From Fistularia commersonii (Eukaryota; Chordata; Actinopteri; Syngnathiformes; Fistulariidae): a stretch of DNA of 64,000 bases. The DNA is taken from positions 3,882,001 through 3,946,000 of the forward strand of contig JBBMNZ010000016.1 in the NCBI GenBank assembly GCA_037954325.1, given 5' to 3'. Positions 12,457-26,338 of the stretch are shown here, piece by piece. A program made the translations under genes and the position numbers. The notes under the pieces were generated by a model. That model was not told the DNA's origin. It worked only from the letters and a program-made list of their open reading frames with translations, and made no database searches. How positions within the stretch are numbered: the stretch's first letter is position 1; each line of letters opens with the position of its first letter.

Positions 12457-14657
12457 TTTTGTATTGACGGAGACACGTCAAATGCCGTCAACATAGTCGG
12501 CCTGTCGTACGACGCTGTCAATAATTGATGAATTCTCTCAAAAGATGAACACTTCAAAATATCTTTATGCAGACTTCCCACGGTGTTGGCTGGTAGGTAG
12601 AGGAGGGGGATATTTGTTAAATATTCTTCTCCCAACAAAGAACAAGTGGGGTTGGAGGATTCGATGAAACACACCTGTTCCTAATGTAATGGCCAATATA
12701 TGGTAAGACCGGACCTCTACCGACAATAAAACTGTTATCTTTACGAACATATCTTAGCAGTAAAGTGATTAATCGAGTCGGCTGTTCGCACTTGTGTTGA
12801 ATTTCCTGTTTAGAGGGTGAAGGGTTGGTTTCCCCTCATTCTTATTTAAATTGTATTAGAGCATTTCTAAATATATATATATATATATATAATAGTTAAA
12901 ATCTATCAAGAAAATAGGTACAACAATAATAAACATCTGTAACAAACCCAATAATGAACAATAATGAAATTTTCACACAAACATGATTGCTGCATGAAAG
13001 CAAATTTACCACTTTTTCAATCTATTCATTTTACACACACACACACAATGTAGGCTCAGGGACCCAAATTCAAAATCAAAAATGACATAGTATTTATTAC
13101 AACTCTGTATTCTATTTGCTGAGCCTTTAGTATTTGAGACTTTTTAGTGATACTTTATCATGTATTTTTTAAATTCTGAGTCCGAAATTCTGTGCATGAG
13201 CAGTATATCTTAAAAGCTGCTGCCATGTTTATAAGAAGGGGATCGTAATCTATTTAATTGTAGCTGTTTGATATCTGTAACTAAAAGTGTCAGGACTTAT
13301 AATCTTGAAAAAAATGGCCAGAGGTACTTCCAGGAACTGTAACTTTATTAGGATTTGTATTTTTTCACTTTGGTCAACATACATATTGTTAATGGAAAAT
13401 GTCAGCAGTTTTGTCAGACATGATCAAGTTGTAGGAATCTGATGATAGGACTTGTTTGGACGCATTCCTCACCAGCAGCAGCTGGAATGCATGAGTTGGT
13501 TCTTTCAAAGAAATGCAGCCTGTTGGATTGCTAAATAGATCAAAAAATATTTTTAACTGGGGTTGCCAATTCATCTTTTCGCGAGCTTTTTTTTTCCCCG
13601 GTGATAATTTGGCTGAATAGGAACAAAATTGTATGCTGAACCAAGACATTCTCAGGACTGCATGCAAGAAAGAACCAATAAGACTCACTTTTTGAGGGTC
13701 ATTTTAAGGGGAGAAAAAAAAGACCTCAGTTCATTCTGTAAATGTATGTTACCAGATGCGACACGGAAATTAAACATTGTAAAACAGAATAAAAAATAAA
13801 ACAAATCAATTCAAGTGAACTATGAAAATTATTATTGCCTATTCAAATCCCTTGTGACATCTTTTGACACTAGAGGCATCAAACATTTTCAAAAATGCAA
13901 GGACAATTTGCGGATTTTTAAAAAAAATCTAGTCCAAAGTGTTTTGCCAATCTCTAATGTTAAGTTTTTCTAGTGTTTATAACATCACAAGCATTCAATT
14001 TACATTAATTTATAAAGTGAACATGCGGCACAAAATGTAAAAAACAGAACAAAAAAAAAAACAAAAAAAAAAAACAAGCAATTAAAAAAAAGTTACTTAC
14101 ACTAACTGCTCTGTAGACCCTTATCAATATCATCAGTTCCAGCCTTACAAATTTGACGAGAATTTAAACCTTACTTTTGGAACAGATACTGTAAGTTACA
14201 ACATGAAAGGTAACTTGACAAAAACCTTTAGATCTGCATTAACTGGAACTGTACAACGTTCTCACAGTATTGTATGTAGATATTTGAGTGTCACAACAGT
14301 CTGGTTCCACAGACTGAGGACATATCCTCAGCTGTAATAAGGACAGGTAGACATGATCTTTCATATACGTTTTCTTTCCAAATGACACATTCTGAGCAAT
14401 ACAAAAGTTTGACAATGTGTTTTATCAAGTAAAGCAGAGACTTGGATTGTGCAGCCCCAGCTAGACTGTGAAAAGAAATCCATGTTTTTCTTGGCAACAA
14501 ACCCCTTTAGCTTGGTGTAAACAATATATTCTGGGGTTGTCAGTTGCCTTTGTATTCAATTTTTTTTCTTCTAACAAATCAATGCATGTCAGACAGTTGC
14601 AATTCTAACAGAGGTTTAGCGATGAAGACAGAAATTGGCAATCAATTGGCCAAGACA
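12457..14657. other. tbc1d23 promoter side and tomm70 3' region
   Basis: This is the spacer between the tbc1d23 start and the tomm70 stop, two genes on the same strand. It holds a TA dinucleotide run (about 12,870-12,892), a short CA run near 13,035 and several A/T tracts (14,050-14,090). Minus-strand AATAAA signals for tomm70 lie at 13,344-13,349 and 13,093-13,098. No further exon is supported. Confidence 0.5.
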
Positions 14658-17600
14658 TTACAGTGTTGGAGGTTTCAGGCCGTACTTCCTTGCCACTTCC
14701 GTCTGGGCATATGCTGCATCACACAACGAATACAGATGGGCCATCTCCATCTCTGATTTTGCTAAATTAATTGCCTTGTTGAACATTTCTATAGCTTTGT
14801 CAAGATTTCCCCTGAAAAGAAATAGCATTGGTTATAACAAGCACTTTAGGAAAAAAAAGCAAAACACAGATATAAAATAGAGTTCCAAACATCAATCTTA
14901 CCTCTGAACTTCAATAGTTCCCATAGTTTCATAAGCAAAGTCACATTTGTTGTCAATCTCAATGGCCTTACTGATAAGCTCTAGTCCCAAATCAAGGTCT
15001 TGTTTCCATTGAAGCTGTAATAAACTGGTTATAGACCACAAAATTGTATGTTAAAATCAAACCAACAAATGAATCTGATGCTACTTAATTTATGCCTGAA
15101 GTGAAAGGCGACATACCCCTTGTGGACATATGTGGTAGCATTATCTGGTTCCAGTTCAATACATTTATCATACATCTCATCAGCTTTACCAAACTGCTGC
15201 TGATCAGTCAGAGCCTAGGGAAAAACATCAAAAACCATTTGCTTTGAAATCCTTTCACAACCTGAACATAAACGCAAAAGTAAGTAAGCACATCATTAAA
15301 TATTATAATTACAAAAATGCAATGTTGATTATTTACTTAAGACATTTAGTATGGCGACTTTATCACACAGAACGACATAGATTGTAATGTGATGTGTGGC
15401 AGACTGTCGTCATAATCTGGTTGCCCCCCCCCCCCCCCCCCACTGCACAAAAATGCATTGTAGATTTCAAATTTCAAAACATCAGAAAAGGCATGACTCA
15501 CCTACAAGAATATAATACAATCTTTAGCTGATGCTTAATATTCAGCTCTCTAATTGCCTATTGTGGTCTCTACACAATTCTTACACAATGTCCTTTTTGG
15601 CAGTTTTCGAACATTTGATATACAACAGCTTTGACCTTTTCTTCATTTGATTTTTACAATTTCAAAATCAAGAGAGCCTTAAATAGTTGGGACTTTAAAA
15701 ATGACCATGTCGCATTGATCATTTAGTCCATCATGAGCAATTGAATTGTTTACATGATGGACAAATTTAAAATTGAAAAACATGGTCAAGGAAAATACAA
15801 ATATTATACAATAATTTTTATTGAATTTTTAGTAAGTTTAGAACAAAAAGAGTAGAACAAGTATACACAAGTTTTTTTTTCCTTTTTTTAAATTTTTTAG
15901 CAGTCCTGTTTGGGAGTTTCCATTTATAAATAAAAATGAGCACAGGGACATTTCTGATTCCTTATAAATGTAACAGGAAAAAAGGACCATCAGTGCTGTT
16001 ATATCACGGCTGTGACTGTCTAGATCCTTGTGAAATTTCTTTTCCCCACCTTTGAACCAGAACAATAATGGCTCTATCAGCAAACTGTCATAGTTGTGGA
16101 TATTGGTAAAGTGTCTTTCTGAAGACATGGTTTGCATCCTGGCCTGTGGCCACAATAACCGGATGTTTTTTTTTTACAGTGTCACTAAATTGATACTATA
16201 AAATATCTAATATTGAATAATTTTCAACTAAATGTGTAAAAGAAATAACATACACACACTTGATGTGACATGGATCTAATCACTTTTTAGTGGGTTCTAT
16301 GGTTCTAGATGACCCTTCCGACCAAATAAATTAAGTTTACAATAAGAACACTGTGCTGAAGACATTCAAAGTAACACAAGAAACATTCATAAATGTACAG
16401 AAATTTAACATTTGACTTCCTACCTGAGCATAAAGAGCATATCCCTCAGCACACTTTGGAAACCTCCTGATGACATCCTCAAATCCATCCATGGCTATCT
16501 GGACTTGTGACGCATTATTTCCAGTATATGCTTGTCTATACTGAAAAGCAGGAGAATAGAAACTTACTTGCTCATCTTAACTTTGGCATTGAAAGAAGAA
16601 TAGAACTGAATTTCACAAATTAAACTCAGGCGTTTTTGCGTTTTCATATGGTGTTATGGGGGTAACTTACAAGAGCAAAGCATTTTTGCGCCTGGGCTAG
16701 GGCAGAGTCTGGCCTCAGCAGGATGCATTCGTCAAAGTCTCCCACAGCTTCATCAACCTGATCCAGCAGGATCTTTAGCTGAGAGGGAGCAAACAACACT
16801 AATTATAATTTATCTTATGACCATCTTATTTTACACCAGCACATATTAGAGCATGTTAAAACATCAAGAAATCCCCCAGGATTAAGCAGGCCCTTATTTG
16901 GATTGCAGACTGAAAAATTTCCAAAATAAAAGCAATGAAAGTTGTCGTGTGTCTTAGGTGACTGTTGGGAGGAAATTGTCACAGTTAGTGTAAGCCACCA
17001 TAAATAGTTGCATTTCATCCTTTTGTAATTGTTGAAGTAACTCGTGCAAACAGTAAAGAATAGAACCATTGATGGTCCCCTAAATATCTTTACCAACACA
17101 GCAAATACTCTCCTACCTGACCCCTGTGGTGGTACACATCAGGGTTGCGTGTGTCAATCTCGGCTGCCATGTTGAAGTCTTGTGTCGATAGCATTGGCTG
17201 CTGCTGCTGCATGTACATGCTTCCTCGCTTAATCAGAGCATTGGCTCGTAACTGGTTGCATAAAACAGAAAAAAAGCCTGTGATGTTAAGTCTGTTGGCA
17301 ACCAATTTGTATAGTAGCATCAAATATCAGTAAATGCTGAGAACATTCTCCTCTGCTTATTTTGTCTTTGCCCTCACATGTAACCCTTGTCCAAGATACT
17401 TAGTCACTGGCTTACTTATTTTTTGCGAGTTTGAGTGTATGTATGACTATTTGTGTGTCTCAAGCATGCACGCACGCGGAAACTTACATACGTACCTATA
17501 TATGTCAGAGTTTGAACATACACACGCATGTGTATTCAAACATAATGCTCATTTATTCATAAATACAGCATATTTATGAAGTGAGGAAGATAACTTACTT

Positions 17601-20600
17601 CTAATACCCATTACGCTAATAAATCAATAAAATAGTATTTAGTTTTGTGATTTCTGTCACCAAAGAGTGTATGCAGCCAAATGTGTCAGCTAAGAATTAG
17701 ACAGTACCTTCACATTTGCTTCCTGCATGTTGATGACCTGGTCCAAATCAGGCTGAGCAGCAGTAGCGTTTCCTATCAGGAGGTAGAAGGTGGCGCGCAA
17801 CAGCAAGGCCTCTGCAGTGAATCGACCACCTGACTCAATCTCCTTAGTGCATTCACTGATGATTTTATCATAATTCTCTTCTTCCATGTACTGCTTGGCT
17901 TTCAGGTAGCCAGAGCTAAAGAGGTCAAATGACCAGACAAAATAAGAGTTAATCAAAACAATAGATTATTCACAATCAAGCAAAGAAGATTTTGTTTGAT
18001 AATGTGATTTTGCAAGGTGTGCATTACTATCTGATCTTCGTTATTACATGTTTATAAATATATTAATCCTGATGACTTTGTAAAGTCCTTGAATTTTCGG
18101 TGAATATAAAAACTTTTCTGAAGTGTGACGCAATAACTCAAATTTAGAAATTGCTAAATTGTAATGAATGAGACTTCATTTTTATTCCGAACTTAAACAG
18201 TAGTTTGAAGGCATGTAGAAGTGTTGAGGTTTTTCTGCTGTGCTCCAATACACTGGTTAACTGAGAAAGACAATGAGCAAACATTAACTCTATACCTCTC
18301 TGTGACCTCAGCTGACTCGCCCTCCTTGTCCTTGTCCTCATCTTTCTTCTCCCCCTTCTGCAGTGGTTGTGAAATGATGTCATCAGTGAATGAACTAAAG
18401 TAGGACTTGATGAACTGAGGAGAAGGCATCATTGGCTCACGATTCTACAAAGGGGTTTAAAAAAAAAGAAGATTAAAATCATATTCAAAAGTTAATCAAA
18501 ACAGTGTTTGCTAAAATATATAAAAACCTTGTATTTTTCTTTTGCCTTCTCTTTCCCAAGCTGTTTCAGCACTTTGTCTGCTAGCAGCATGCTCTGTTGG
18601 TTCTGGAAGGCCTCAAGGATACAGACTGCTGTGACATCTTGACAATTAAATGCAAATAATCCATTAGAATAACATCCCTTGAGAACAAAAGTAAAAAAGA
18701 AAATGACAACACAGGAGGCTTCCAACTCACCTTCCAGGCATTCTTTCTTGTTGTCCTGTTTTTCCAGAGCTTTTGCTCGCCTAAAAAGTGCCTTAACATA
18801 ACGTGGATTGAGTTCTACGGCTTGAGAGCAGTCCTGCACCACTTCTGTCCATTTCATCTGAAATAAAAATCGGAAAAAAGTTTTCTAAAAGTGTCTAATA
18901 TACAGTGTTGTCACCTCCTGAGTAATGTATGACTATTTGTCATGAATTCTTGCCAGTCTTCCCCACTCAATCAAAGTTCCAGAATGTGATTTTCTTTCCT
19001 AGATAAAAAAATCCTATGACTGGCCTTTATCTATTTATGGCCTTTATTATTTACGACGTTGATACATCAAGTGTTCATATCACTTTTGGTTTCATATCAC
19101 TTTTGGTTTCTTAAAAATCTTTGGTTACTTAAAAATCATACAATTTGCTTTTTTGTATTTTTATTTTAGATTCCAAGAGTACCTATGATAAAAATTACAG
19201 ACCTCTACATGCTTTGCAAGTGGGAAAAGCTGAAAAATCAGCAGTGTATCAAATACTTGTTCTCCCCACTATATATAGAACATCTAGTCTACCTGCCAAG
19301 ACACAACATAAGAGCATTGGAAAATAGCCTGGTGTGAAACATGCAGTTTGTTATGCAAAGTTGTTCTGAAACCAGCTTTAAATCTTTATAAGTGATGTAT
19401 CATTTTTAATGATAAACTTTAAGCTTATCGGAGCAGACCATTTCATGACAGGTTAATGTGATACAGACCAAATTCCGAAGTCAAACATGAGAATGTTTCT
19501 GTATCATTTTAACACATCTGTTAAATGCTTGTCAAAAATCAAGCTCCAGAAGACTACACTGGTGTTACTGTAGGAAAAAGGTGGCCACCTTGTTTATACT
19601 TTCAAGTGAGCAACAAGTATTTCCATTTTCAACAAAAGAATTTTTAAAAATTCTGTCAAACTGAACACATGAAGCACAAAAATCCGTCAAAAACCTGAAA
19701 GCAAAAAAGATTTGTCATAACTTTTGATTAAAATCACACCAATCAATTCTGTCACTGTCAAGTATCTACTGACAATACTGACAGTGACAATTCTGTTCAT
19801 TGTCGGGTGAAGAAGTACTTTCAATGATGATTACTGCAAAAAACCTCAAAGAAGCGGATGCCAACCTGCTGCTCGTAGGCTGCTGCTCTGTTCTGGTAAA
19901 ATGTTGACAGATCTGTCTTTTGCTCTGTTGGGCAGAGACCAATAGCCTCCGTGTAGCACTGGATGGCATTCTCGTACTTGCCAGCTTTAAAGTACTTGTT
20001 GCCTTTGTTCTTTGCTGCTTGGGCGCGATCCAAAGGACTCTACAGGACAGAGAGGAAGCAAAGTTCAACCACTGAATAATTTCGAAGGTAACTTTGCGGA
20101 GTGCATCAGCAACTCAAGAACACATGATTATTTTTTCACATAATTGTGTCTTCACTTCACATCAGCGATGCATGTTCAACAGTTCATGGATAAGCCAAAC
20201 GTAAAATTATTAAGCAACTATTTTAGGATGGCCTCGCAAGAACTTTCAAAGATTTTTTTTCCTGCCAAAACAATGATAGACATTATATTGTTTAAGCACA
20301 CTTTTCATCTTTTGTTTTTTATAGTGGTTTATAGATTAAAGATTGATCAATCGGAAATAGTGCTGGATAAGTCAGGTGAGAACAAATGTCAAATTGCTCA
20401 CTAGATACCCTTCAAGTGTGTGCCAGGGATTGAATGGAACCAAATGGGAGAACAAGACCATTAAGACATGTTCATAACAATGTTATGTTTCACAAATAAT
20501 CAAGTCAGCAACTCCAGAAAGGATACAAATAATGCCTTCAATCCCACATTCATTAATCACTTTCTCAAATTATTGTGAATCTATATGTTCACAACGGAGT

Positions 20601-23152
20601 CCGTGTTTCTGTCAGACCAATGGTCCCAGACTGGTATGGTACTCAAGTTGATGATGAAACATATTTTTAGTATATTTGCTAAAGGATGTTTAAAAAAGAT
20701 TAAGTGATAAATAAAAATTACTATCTAACAAAAACATCAAAAATTAAATTTCAGCTTTGCACAAAAATCAAATCTCATGAATTATCCAAAAAATAGTCTA
20801 ACACAAAATACCAATGCCAAAACAATTTCTGGGCTTTATGAGGCAAAGATTTCACACACAGTATTTTATATTTATATATTAAAAAAAAACATATGAAAAG
20901 GTGAATTTAGAAGCATTTTTATATTTTGCATACTCTCCTAATGCATTGGTATTTTGAGAATAGACTATTATTTACCTCACAGGAAATACAGCAGGCGAGT
21001 TGAAAATGTTAATGGTTTAGTATGTTTGCCACAATAAGGATAGGAACTTAAAAAAAACTTTATCATAGAAATTCTGCACATTTTTATTTTCAGTCCTGTG
21101 TCACCAGAGAAAGAGTGATAAGAGTTTGCCAGTACTATCAGTCAACCTGGGGTTAACATGGACCTTTAGCAGATAAACTGAGTGGCATATATCACTGCTT
21201 TTTTAAAGTTTCTTTAAAAATAAATGAAATGTTGAAAATTATGCTTGGCTTCACTCAGAAATGGTGCCAAAAGTTTGTCCAAAAGGGGGAACTGTGATTT
21301 GAAAGGTCACCGTAAGATCTAATGCCTCCTTCAATGGTTTAACTAACAAATCTGGTCCTGACATGAAATTATGCATTCAATCTAAATCTGTACATATTTT
21401 ACATAGCTTGACAGTAGGGGTGTAATGTTTAGGTATTAACAAGTTACATTACATCTCAACATTACATTATGCAATTTCAATATAGTGCAGGTAGGGATTC
21501 TTCAACTGATGAGATCATAAATGTCTATTTAACAACACCTGATTGCATTTTTACGAGCTTGCGGATCTAAACATTTTAATTCAAAAAAATTACTGAAGAG
21601 ACACATTACATGCATGAGTACAACTGACTTTTTGTTCCATTTTTGATATCAAAATTTGTGTCAAGGTGGGTATTTAAAACAATTAAAAAAAATACTATCT
21701 ATACTGAGGTTTCTGATTTGCATTGACTTTTTTCTGTTATTAAAACTATGACACGGAGGGGGCAATAATTGAAAAATAATTAAGGAGTACAGATGTCTCA
21801 CATTTGCTTTGATTGTTAATCATTTGATCAGTGCAATTATTTGCATCATGCATTATACCTAGACACAAAGTTAGTTCTTGTTGAGATCTTTTTGCCGGAT
21901 GAGGTGAGACGTCTTCAAGAGAAGAAATTCAAGTCCAGCTGCCATGAAAAGATTTCGACAAGAATTAACCATGATCTGGATGACTGAGAACTTCCATACA
22001 AAATATTGGTGTTTTGATTGTATGCTATGCCTTCATGATGATTGGCGACTTGAAAATTTTTCACTTGACGATACTTGCACCTTGATATTGTTGCTATTCT
22101 GTGAATGTACAGTAAGAGTGTATGTTTGTGTTAGTGTTTTGTGTCATTCAAAGAAAGCATATCCGTTATTGATGCACACGTTGTGCGAAGCCACAAATTA
22201 AAGCTTTACTTCCTCATTCAATAATTCCATCTAACAGCAATTACTGCCTTTTGAATTCCCTTAAATCGTTATCATTCAAGATTTAGAAAAAAAAAGAAAA
22301 AACACACTGGTTGACCTTTAAGTCAAACACGTGTACAGATTATCACTCCATTCAACAGACAGGACGTTCAACAACCAAAACGTGAAAGTGACCATCCAAG
22401 CTATTCTTTTGGGGCTATTTGTAATCAAAATGATTGTCATGCACTGCCTTATAAAGATGTACTTTTGCATGCACGATGATGACAGCCTTCCAGGGCAGGG
22501 ATCGCTGATACACCGCTAACAGTAATGACGTAGGCTACAGTTAAAAGACTGCTGTCACGGTGCTCTCAGATGCGTTGCTGTCAGGACAGGTATTTAGATC
22601 CATGGTAGAAGCTCTCACATTGTATACAACTATACCCTAGCAAGTAAACACAGTTAGCCGCTTCATAACGACAGCAAGCGAGAAAGCTAGCTTTGCTTGC
22701 GGACCACACAGGTTAATCCAACCGCGAAAACCTATTTGCTAGTGGCCTTGCTCTCGTGATGTTGCGTTAGCTGTCACGGACAGTAACGTTCGGTGTCCTT
22801 GGGAGTACTTTCCCAGCAATGTCACGCGTGGAAAGACAAACTGGACAATTCTTCCGAGGGAAAATGACTCTTGAGGGCCGTGTCAATAAGTGTTTACTTT
22901 CAAAACGGGTTGAAGGGACTTTACCATATTCTCCTGCTCCCGCGCTGCACCGTCTGGGCCCACGGGACTGGCGCTGCCTTCTGGTGTTTTCCGCTCCCCG
23001 CTATCTTTACCTCGGCCCTCCTTCGTCCTACAACGGTTCCACAGGTAAACCGCCCCGACCCCGAGAACTATAGGAGTCCCCACCAACAGAGCCAGCTGCC
23101 AGCGGGGTAGTCCAGTCCCGGACTGGGGCTGGACTGGCTTGGAAGCAGCCAT
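14658..23152 (-). CDS. tomm70: Mitochondrial import receptor TOM70 (12 exons)
   Basis: Exons (minus): 23152-22925, 20039-19866, 18857-18731, 18637-18528, 18444-18296, 17915-17708, 17251-17117, 16778-16671, 16540-16424, 15214-15117, 15024-14902, 14811-14658. The total is 1731 nt, 576 aa (human 608; the difference is mainly a shorter N-terminal linker). A single N-terminal anchor spans about residues 18-38 (WQLALLVGTPIVLGVGAVYLW region), followed by a charged linker and TPR repeats from about 77 (AQAAKNKGNKYFKAGKYE) to the end, which is KYGLKPPTL. TOM70 sits in the outer mitochondrial membrane; its TPRs bind Hsp70/Hsp90 EEVD tails and internal targeting signals of carrier precursors and pass them to TOM40. 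All key blocks are present, including SYFSSFTDDIISQP and RANALIKRGSMYMQQQQP. Intron 1 is the longest at 2.9 kb. Confidence 0.97.
15424..15441. repeat. Poly-C tract (18 C)
   Basis: An 18-base C run in a tomm70 intron, 210 bases upstream (in gene direction) of the exon at 15,214-15,117. The true length may vary with sequencing. Confidence 0.8.
21930..22000. repeat. Short dispersed repeat, copy 1 of 3
   Basis: A stretch around GTCCAGCTGCCATGAAAAG and GATGACTGAGAACTTCCATA in tomm70 intron 1. Related sequence recurs at about 38,210-38,275 and 48,818-48,880, sharing the AAGATTT(T)GAC and ACTGAGAACCTCC/GGGAACCTTC blocks. Family unknown; the third copy abuts a LINE fragment. Confidence 0.55.
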
Positions 23153-23330
23153 GACTATCGACTGAGAAATGGATGGCCAGCTAGCAACAGCGCCTCACCA
23201 CACAGCGTGAGCCTGCGCAGGTCTTCTTCCCGTATTCCGTGAGGTCACGCTTTCAGCTAAGAATTGTGGGATATACGCGGAACCATGGGGACTACGGGAA
23301 GTTGTAGTACGAAAACTTAAGTTCCATCCT
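23153..23330 (-). promoter_or_regulatory. Likely tomm70 promoter
   Basis: The region directly upstream of the tomm70 start codon is richer in GC and CpG than its surroundings. It contains a palindromic CCTGCGCAGG (23,212-23,221), similar to an NRF1 half-site, and GGGAAG/CTTCCC elements that resemble ETS sites (about 23,228 and 23,295). NRF1 and ETS (GABP) sites are typical of nuclear genes for mitochondrial proteins. No transcription start can be seen directly. Confidence 0.45.
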
Positions 23331-23650
23331 CATCAGTTTCCTTCTCAAGAGATGACATTACATTTGGTTTGCTTTTAAGCAATAAAAGAGATGAACTGTG
23401 TGTCAATGTTATTTTAGGCCTGGACAAGTTCTTCATTCACAAAAACAGAATGCAAAAGCGTTCCCCCAATTTTACGGTCTTTATAAAAGAAGAAGTTAAA
23501 TAATGAAATTGTTTGTATATGTCAATATACTAGTGATTCCTACTTTATACCCCGCTATAGTGCATATGTGAAAAAAAAATCTTGCATAGTGAAACTAAAT
23601 GAGCAATTCTCATGGCCTCAAGATGAGCGTATCTTCATGTTGGGTTGATT

Positions 23651-23671
23651 GCAGCCGCTAGGGGGCGTTGT
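23651..23671 (+). promoter_or_regulatory. CTCF-like motif
   Basis: The core CCGCTAGGGGGCG fits the vertebrate CTCF consensus (CCxSYAGRKGGCR) at nearly every position, with the motif on the plus strand. It lies about 0.5 kb upstream of the tomm70 start, in the divergent tomm70/lnp1 spacer. Occupancy is not shown by sequence. Confidence 0.5.
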
Positions 23672-25949
23672 TGCCTATAGTAGCCACAAATTGACATAAA
23701 TCCAAGTACAGGGTTGCATGAGCGAGATAGGTATTAGAAATCTCTGCATGTACCGATTTTACAGTAATGAAACACCACTAGTTAAACTAAAACAGGTTTG
23801 TAGTAATAAAAAAAAAACAGTTTTAAAAAACGGATACAGACAGACAAAATTTAGTCATGAAAATGTAATATAATATTGTTAAAATTGGGTATCAAAAGCA
23901 ATTTCAAATGTCTTTCTAATGTAGAAAATAATGCAGATTTACAGAAGCTCCAAAACACCCCTTCTCTCATTTTCTCTCCATCTGTGTTTTCCAGTCCTTG
24001 AATGCCCTCTGAGTTGCCATCAACAGTGGTCACTTCGTCAAGCTTCCCTTTTTCATCAGTATTTCACTGATACATTGGAAATCGGTTGATGGTCATAGTG
24101 GCTGCAACCAAACAGATAAAAGGATTGGATATAATCCAAATGCAGGCAGTCAGGGGACCAGAAAAATATGCACACTCATGTTGTATTTTCTGTGGATCAG
24201 ACTGTCTATTTATTTCAGGATGAAAAAAGCTTCCTTAGTACACATAATACATAGTGAAAAGGGGTGTAATATACTTGTTTGGTAAATCACAGTTCAATGA
24301 TACTCATGAAAATACTTTCACTTACAGTCAGTACATGACAACATGTAATTGATACTTCCTTCCCTGCTGGGTGTATTTCAGTACTTTCCTTTGGATAGAG
24401 TCTCATGTTTTTTATTTTTTTGTTTTATTTTTTTTCCAGTATGAGTCCTTGGATTAGAGGTTTGTCTGTAGTCATAGTTTTACCAGATATTGTCTGCCCC
24501 AATTCAGAGCTCAGTGCTCTCAGTGACGGTCTGTCTGGTTTGTGGTGCTGGCTACTCAATTAACACCCTCAGGCCTCTGTCCTCCGACAGACTGACACTT
24601 TCCAGTAGTTGAATTGTTGGAAGAAGCTTGTGTGAGCGAGAACATCAACTCTGCTCCAATGTCACTATTCCCTGTGTGATTCAGACATGCCTTCACATGT
24701 AATTCAATGTGATGTTTATTTTAACTCCAGAGAATTCCGGAAAAAAAAGTTATTGAATTTAACAGCTTGAACATCCTGCTGACCCGCTGCTTTAATCCAC
24801 AGCACTCCACCATGGGCTCTTCTTACCAGTCCAGAACTTTTCCATCTCTTCCTTCTTCCTGGCTGTATTTTCATATTTGGTATTGACCTGACCCAGTTCT
24901 TAAATAAATCATGCCACTCTGCATTTGTTTTGGTGTATCAAAATGAATTACATCGCCTTCGGTTATGATCTTGATCAACATGAATTCAAAGTACCAATGA
25001 CATGGCAGTCATGTATCAAGTAATATTAAGCAACAAAAATAGTAATCAGTTTAACTGCAGGATGAACTAATCATTGTGCAGTAAACAATATGAAACAATA
25101 TAATCTCTAGTTATTTGTGGACAGCTTCTAGCTAAATTCTTGTTTTCTCCATTCCTTGCTCAATGTATCTTTTCCTTGCCTCCTGCTTTGTTTGGACATT
25201 TATTTTACAACAGACGGCTGGCTCGGCTATTGTTATTTGGCGCATTTACAAAGTCTTAAAGAGATTATCAGTATCCTTTTCAAACATTTAATGTGTGTTT
25301 TTGCGTTTCCGAGTACTGGTTGTAAAAATAATCAATTTTTCACTGACACTGTATCTGGATTTAAAAAGCCACTAATCGATTTTGCCACGACATAATGACA
25401 CATATTGAAACTAAGTAACCTTGTATGCAGTGTGGGGGGTGTTAGCTTGGTGTTATTGTTTGTCTCTAAGGTACAAAGCAGTACTGACAGAGGGTACTCC
25501 ACAGGTTTCTGATAGTCCAACTATCCAGGTCTCTGAAAGTTATTTCTGTGAAATGAGGAATGTATTATTAGCAGTGTCTGGCTGAGGTTTTAGCTGCTTG
25601 GACGTTTGGTAACCTGTGAGTCTTTAGTCCTGTGTCTGTGCTATTTAAATCAAGGCAAGGTTCATTTGAGTTACTGCCAGTAATCGTAGTTAGATAAGTT
25701 CCAAATTCAGATGCAGTCTATTTGTGTGGTTGCTTGCAGATTTATTGGCCTTCTGTTGTTTTCTTGGGGGGGGGAAATTGCAATATGCATGAAAACAAAC
25801 ACTGCATGATTTTTCTCTCTTACAATACAAAAATATGAAAGGAACACAAAGCAGGCATTGGCAATTTTGGTCATGAGTATATTTGAAATTATCTCAAGAA
25901 TATTTGGGAGCCATTCAGATTTTATTTCTATGTTTAATTATTATTAGTT

Positions 25950-26241
25950 GGTGGGACTGTGGATTACACTCCTGCCCAAAAGCACCTAGTGTTCTAGGTT
26001 CCCCTTAGGGACATTTCTGTGTGGAGTTGGTGTGTTCTTCCTGGATCTGCATATGTGCCTCATGATTCTCTTGCTTCTTCCCACAATCCAAGGTTAAGTG
26101 ACTAATTTCAAGAGTGACTGCTTGTGTGTCTCTCCGTTGCCCTGTGATCAACTAGCTTCCAACACAGATTGTATTCAGCCCCTTTGTAATCTAGGATTGG
26201 GTCCAACTCCCTTTGGCAGTATATGTGGGGGAAAATGACTT
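25950..26241 (+). repeat. Diverged mermaid-like SINE
   Basis: A degraded copy that still shows the order TGTGTGGAGTTGG, TTCTTCCCACAATCC and GCCCTGTGATCAAC, matching the mid-part of the SINE family seen at 28,159-28,460. It runs directly into an inverted fragment of the same family. Confidence 0.6.
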
Positions 26242-26338
26242 AATCCATCAATCTTCTGTCGCTTATCCTGCACTCAGGGTCGCGGGGGATGCTGGAGCCT
26301 ATCCCATCTGTCATCGGGCGAGAGGCGGGGTACAACCA
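26242..26338 (-). repeat. Inverted 3' end of mermaid-like SINE
   Basis: Reads on the minus strand as the SINE tail: GTACCCCGCCTCTCGCCCGA, then GGCTCCAGCATCCCCCGCGA, ending in the ATGGAT-type 3' end. It is better conserved than the plus-strand neighbour, so it is probably a separate, later insertion. Confidence 0.75.
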
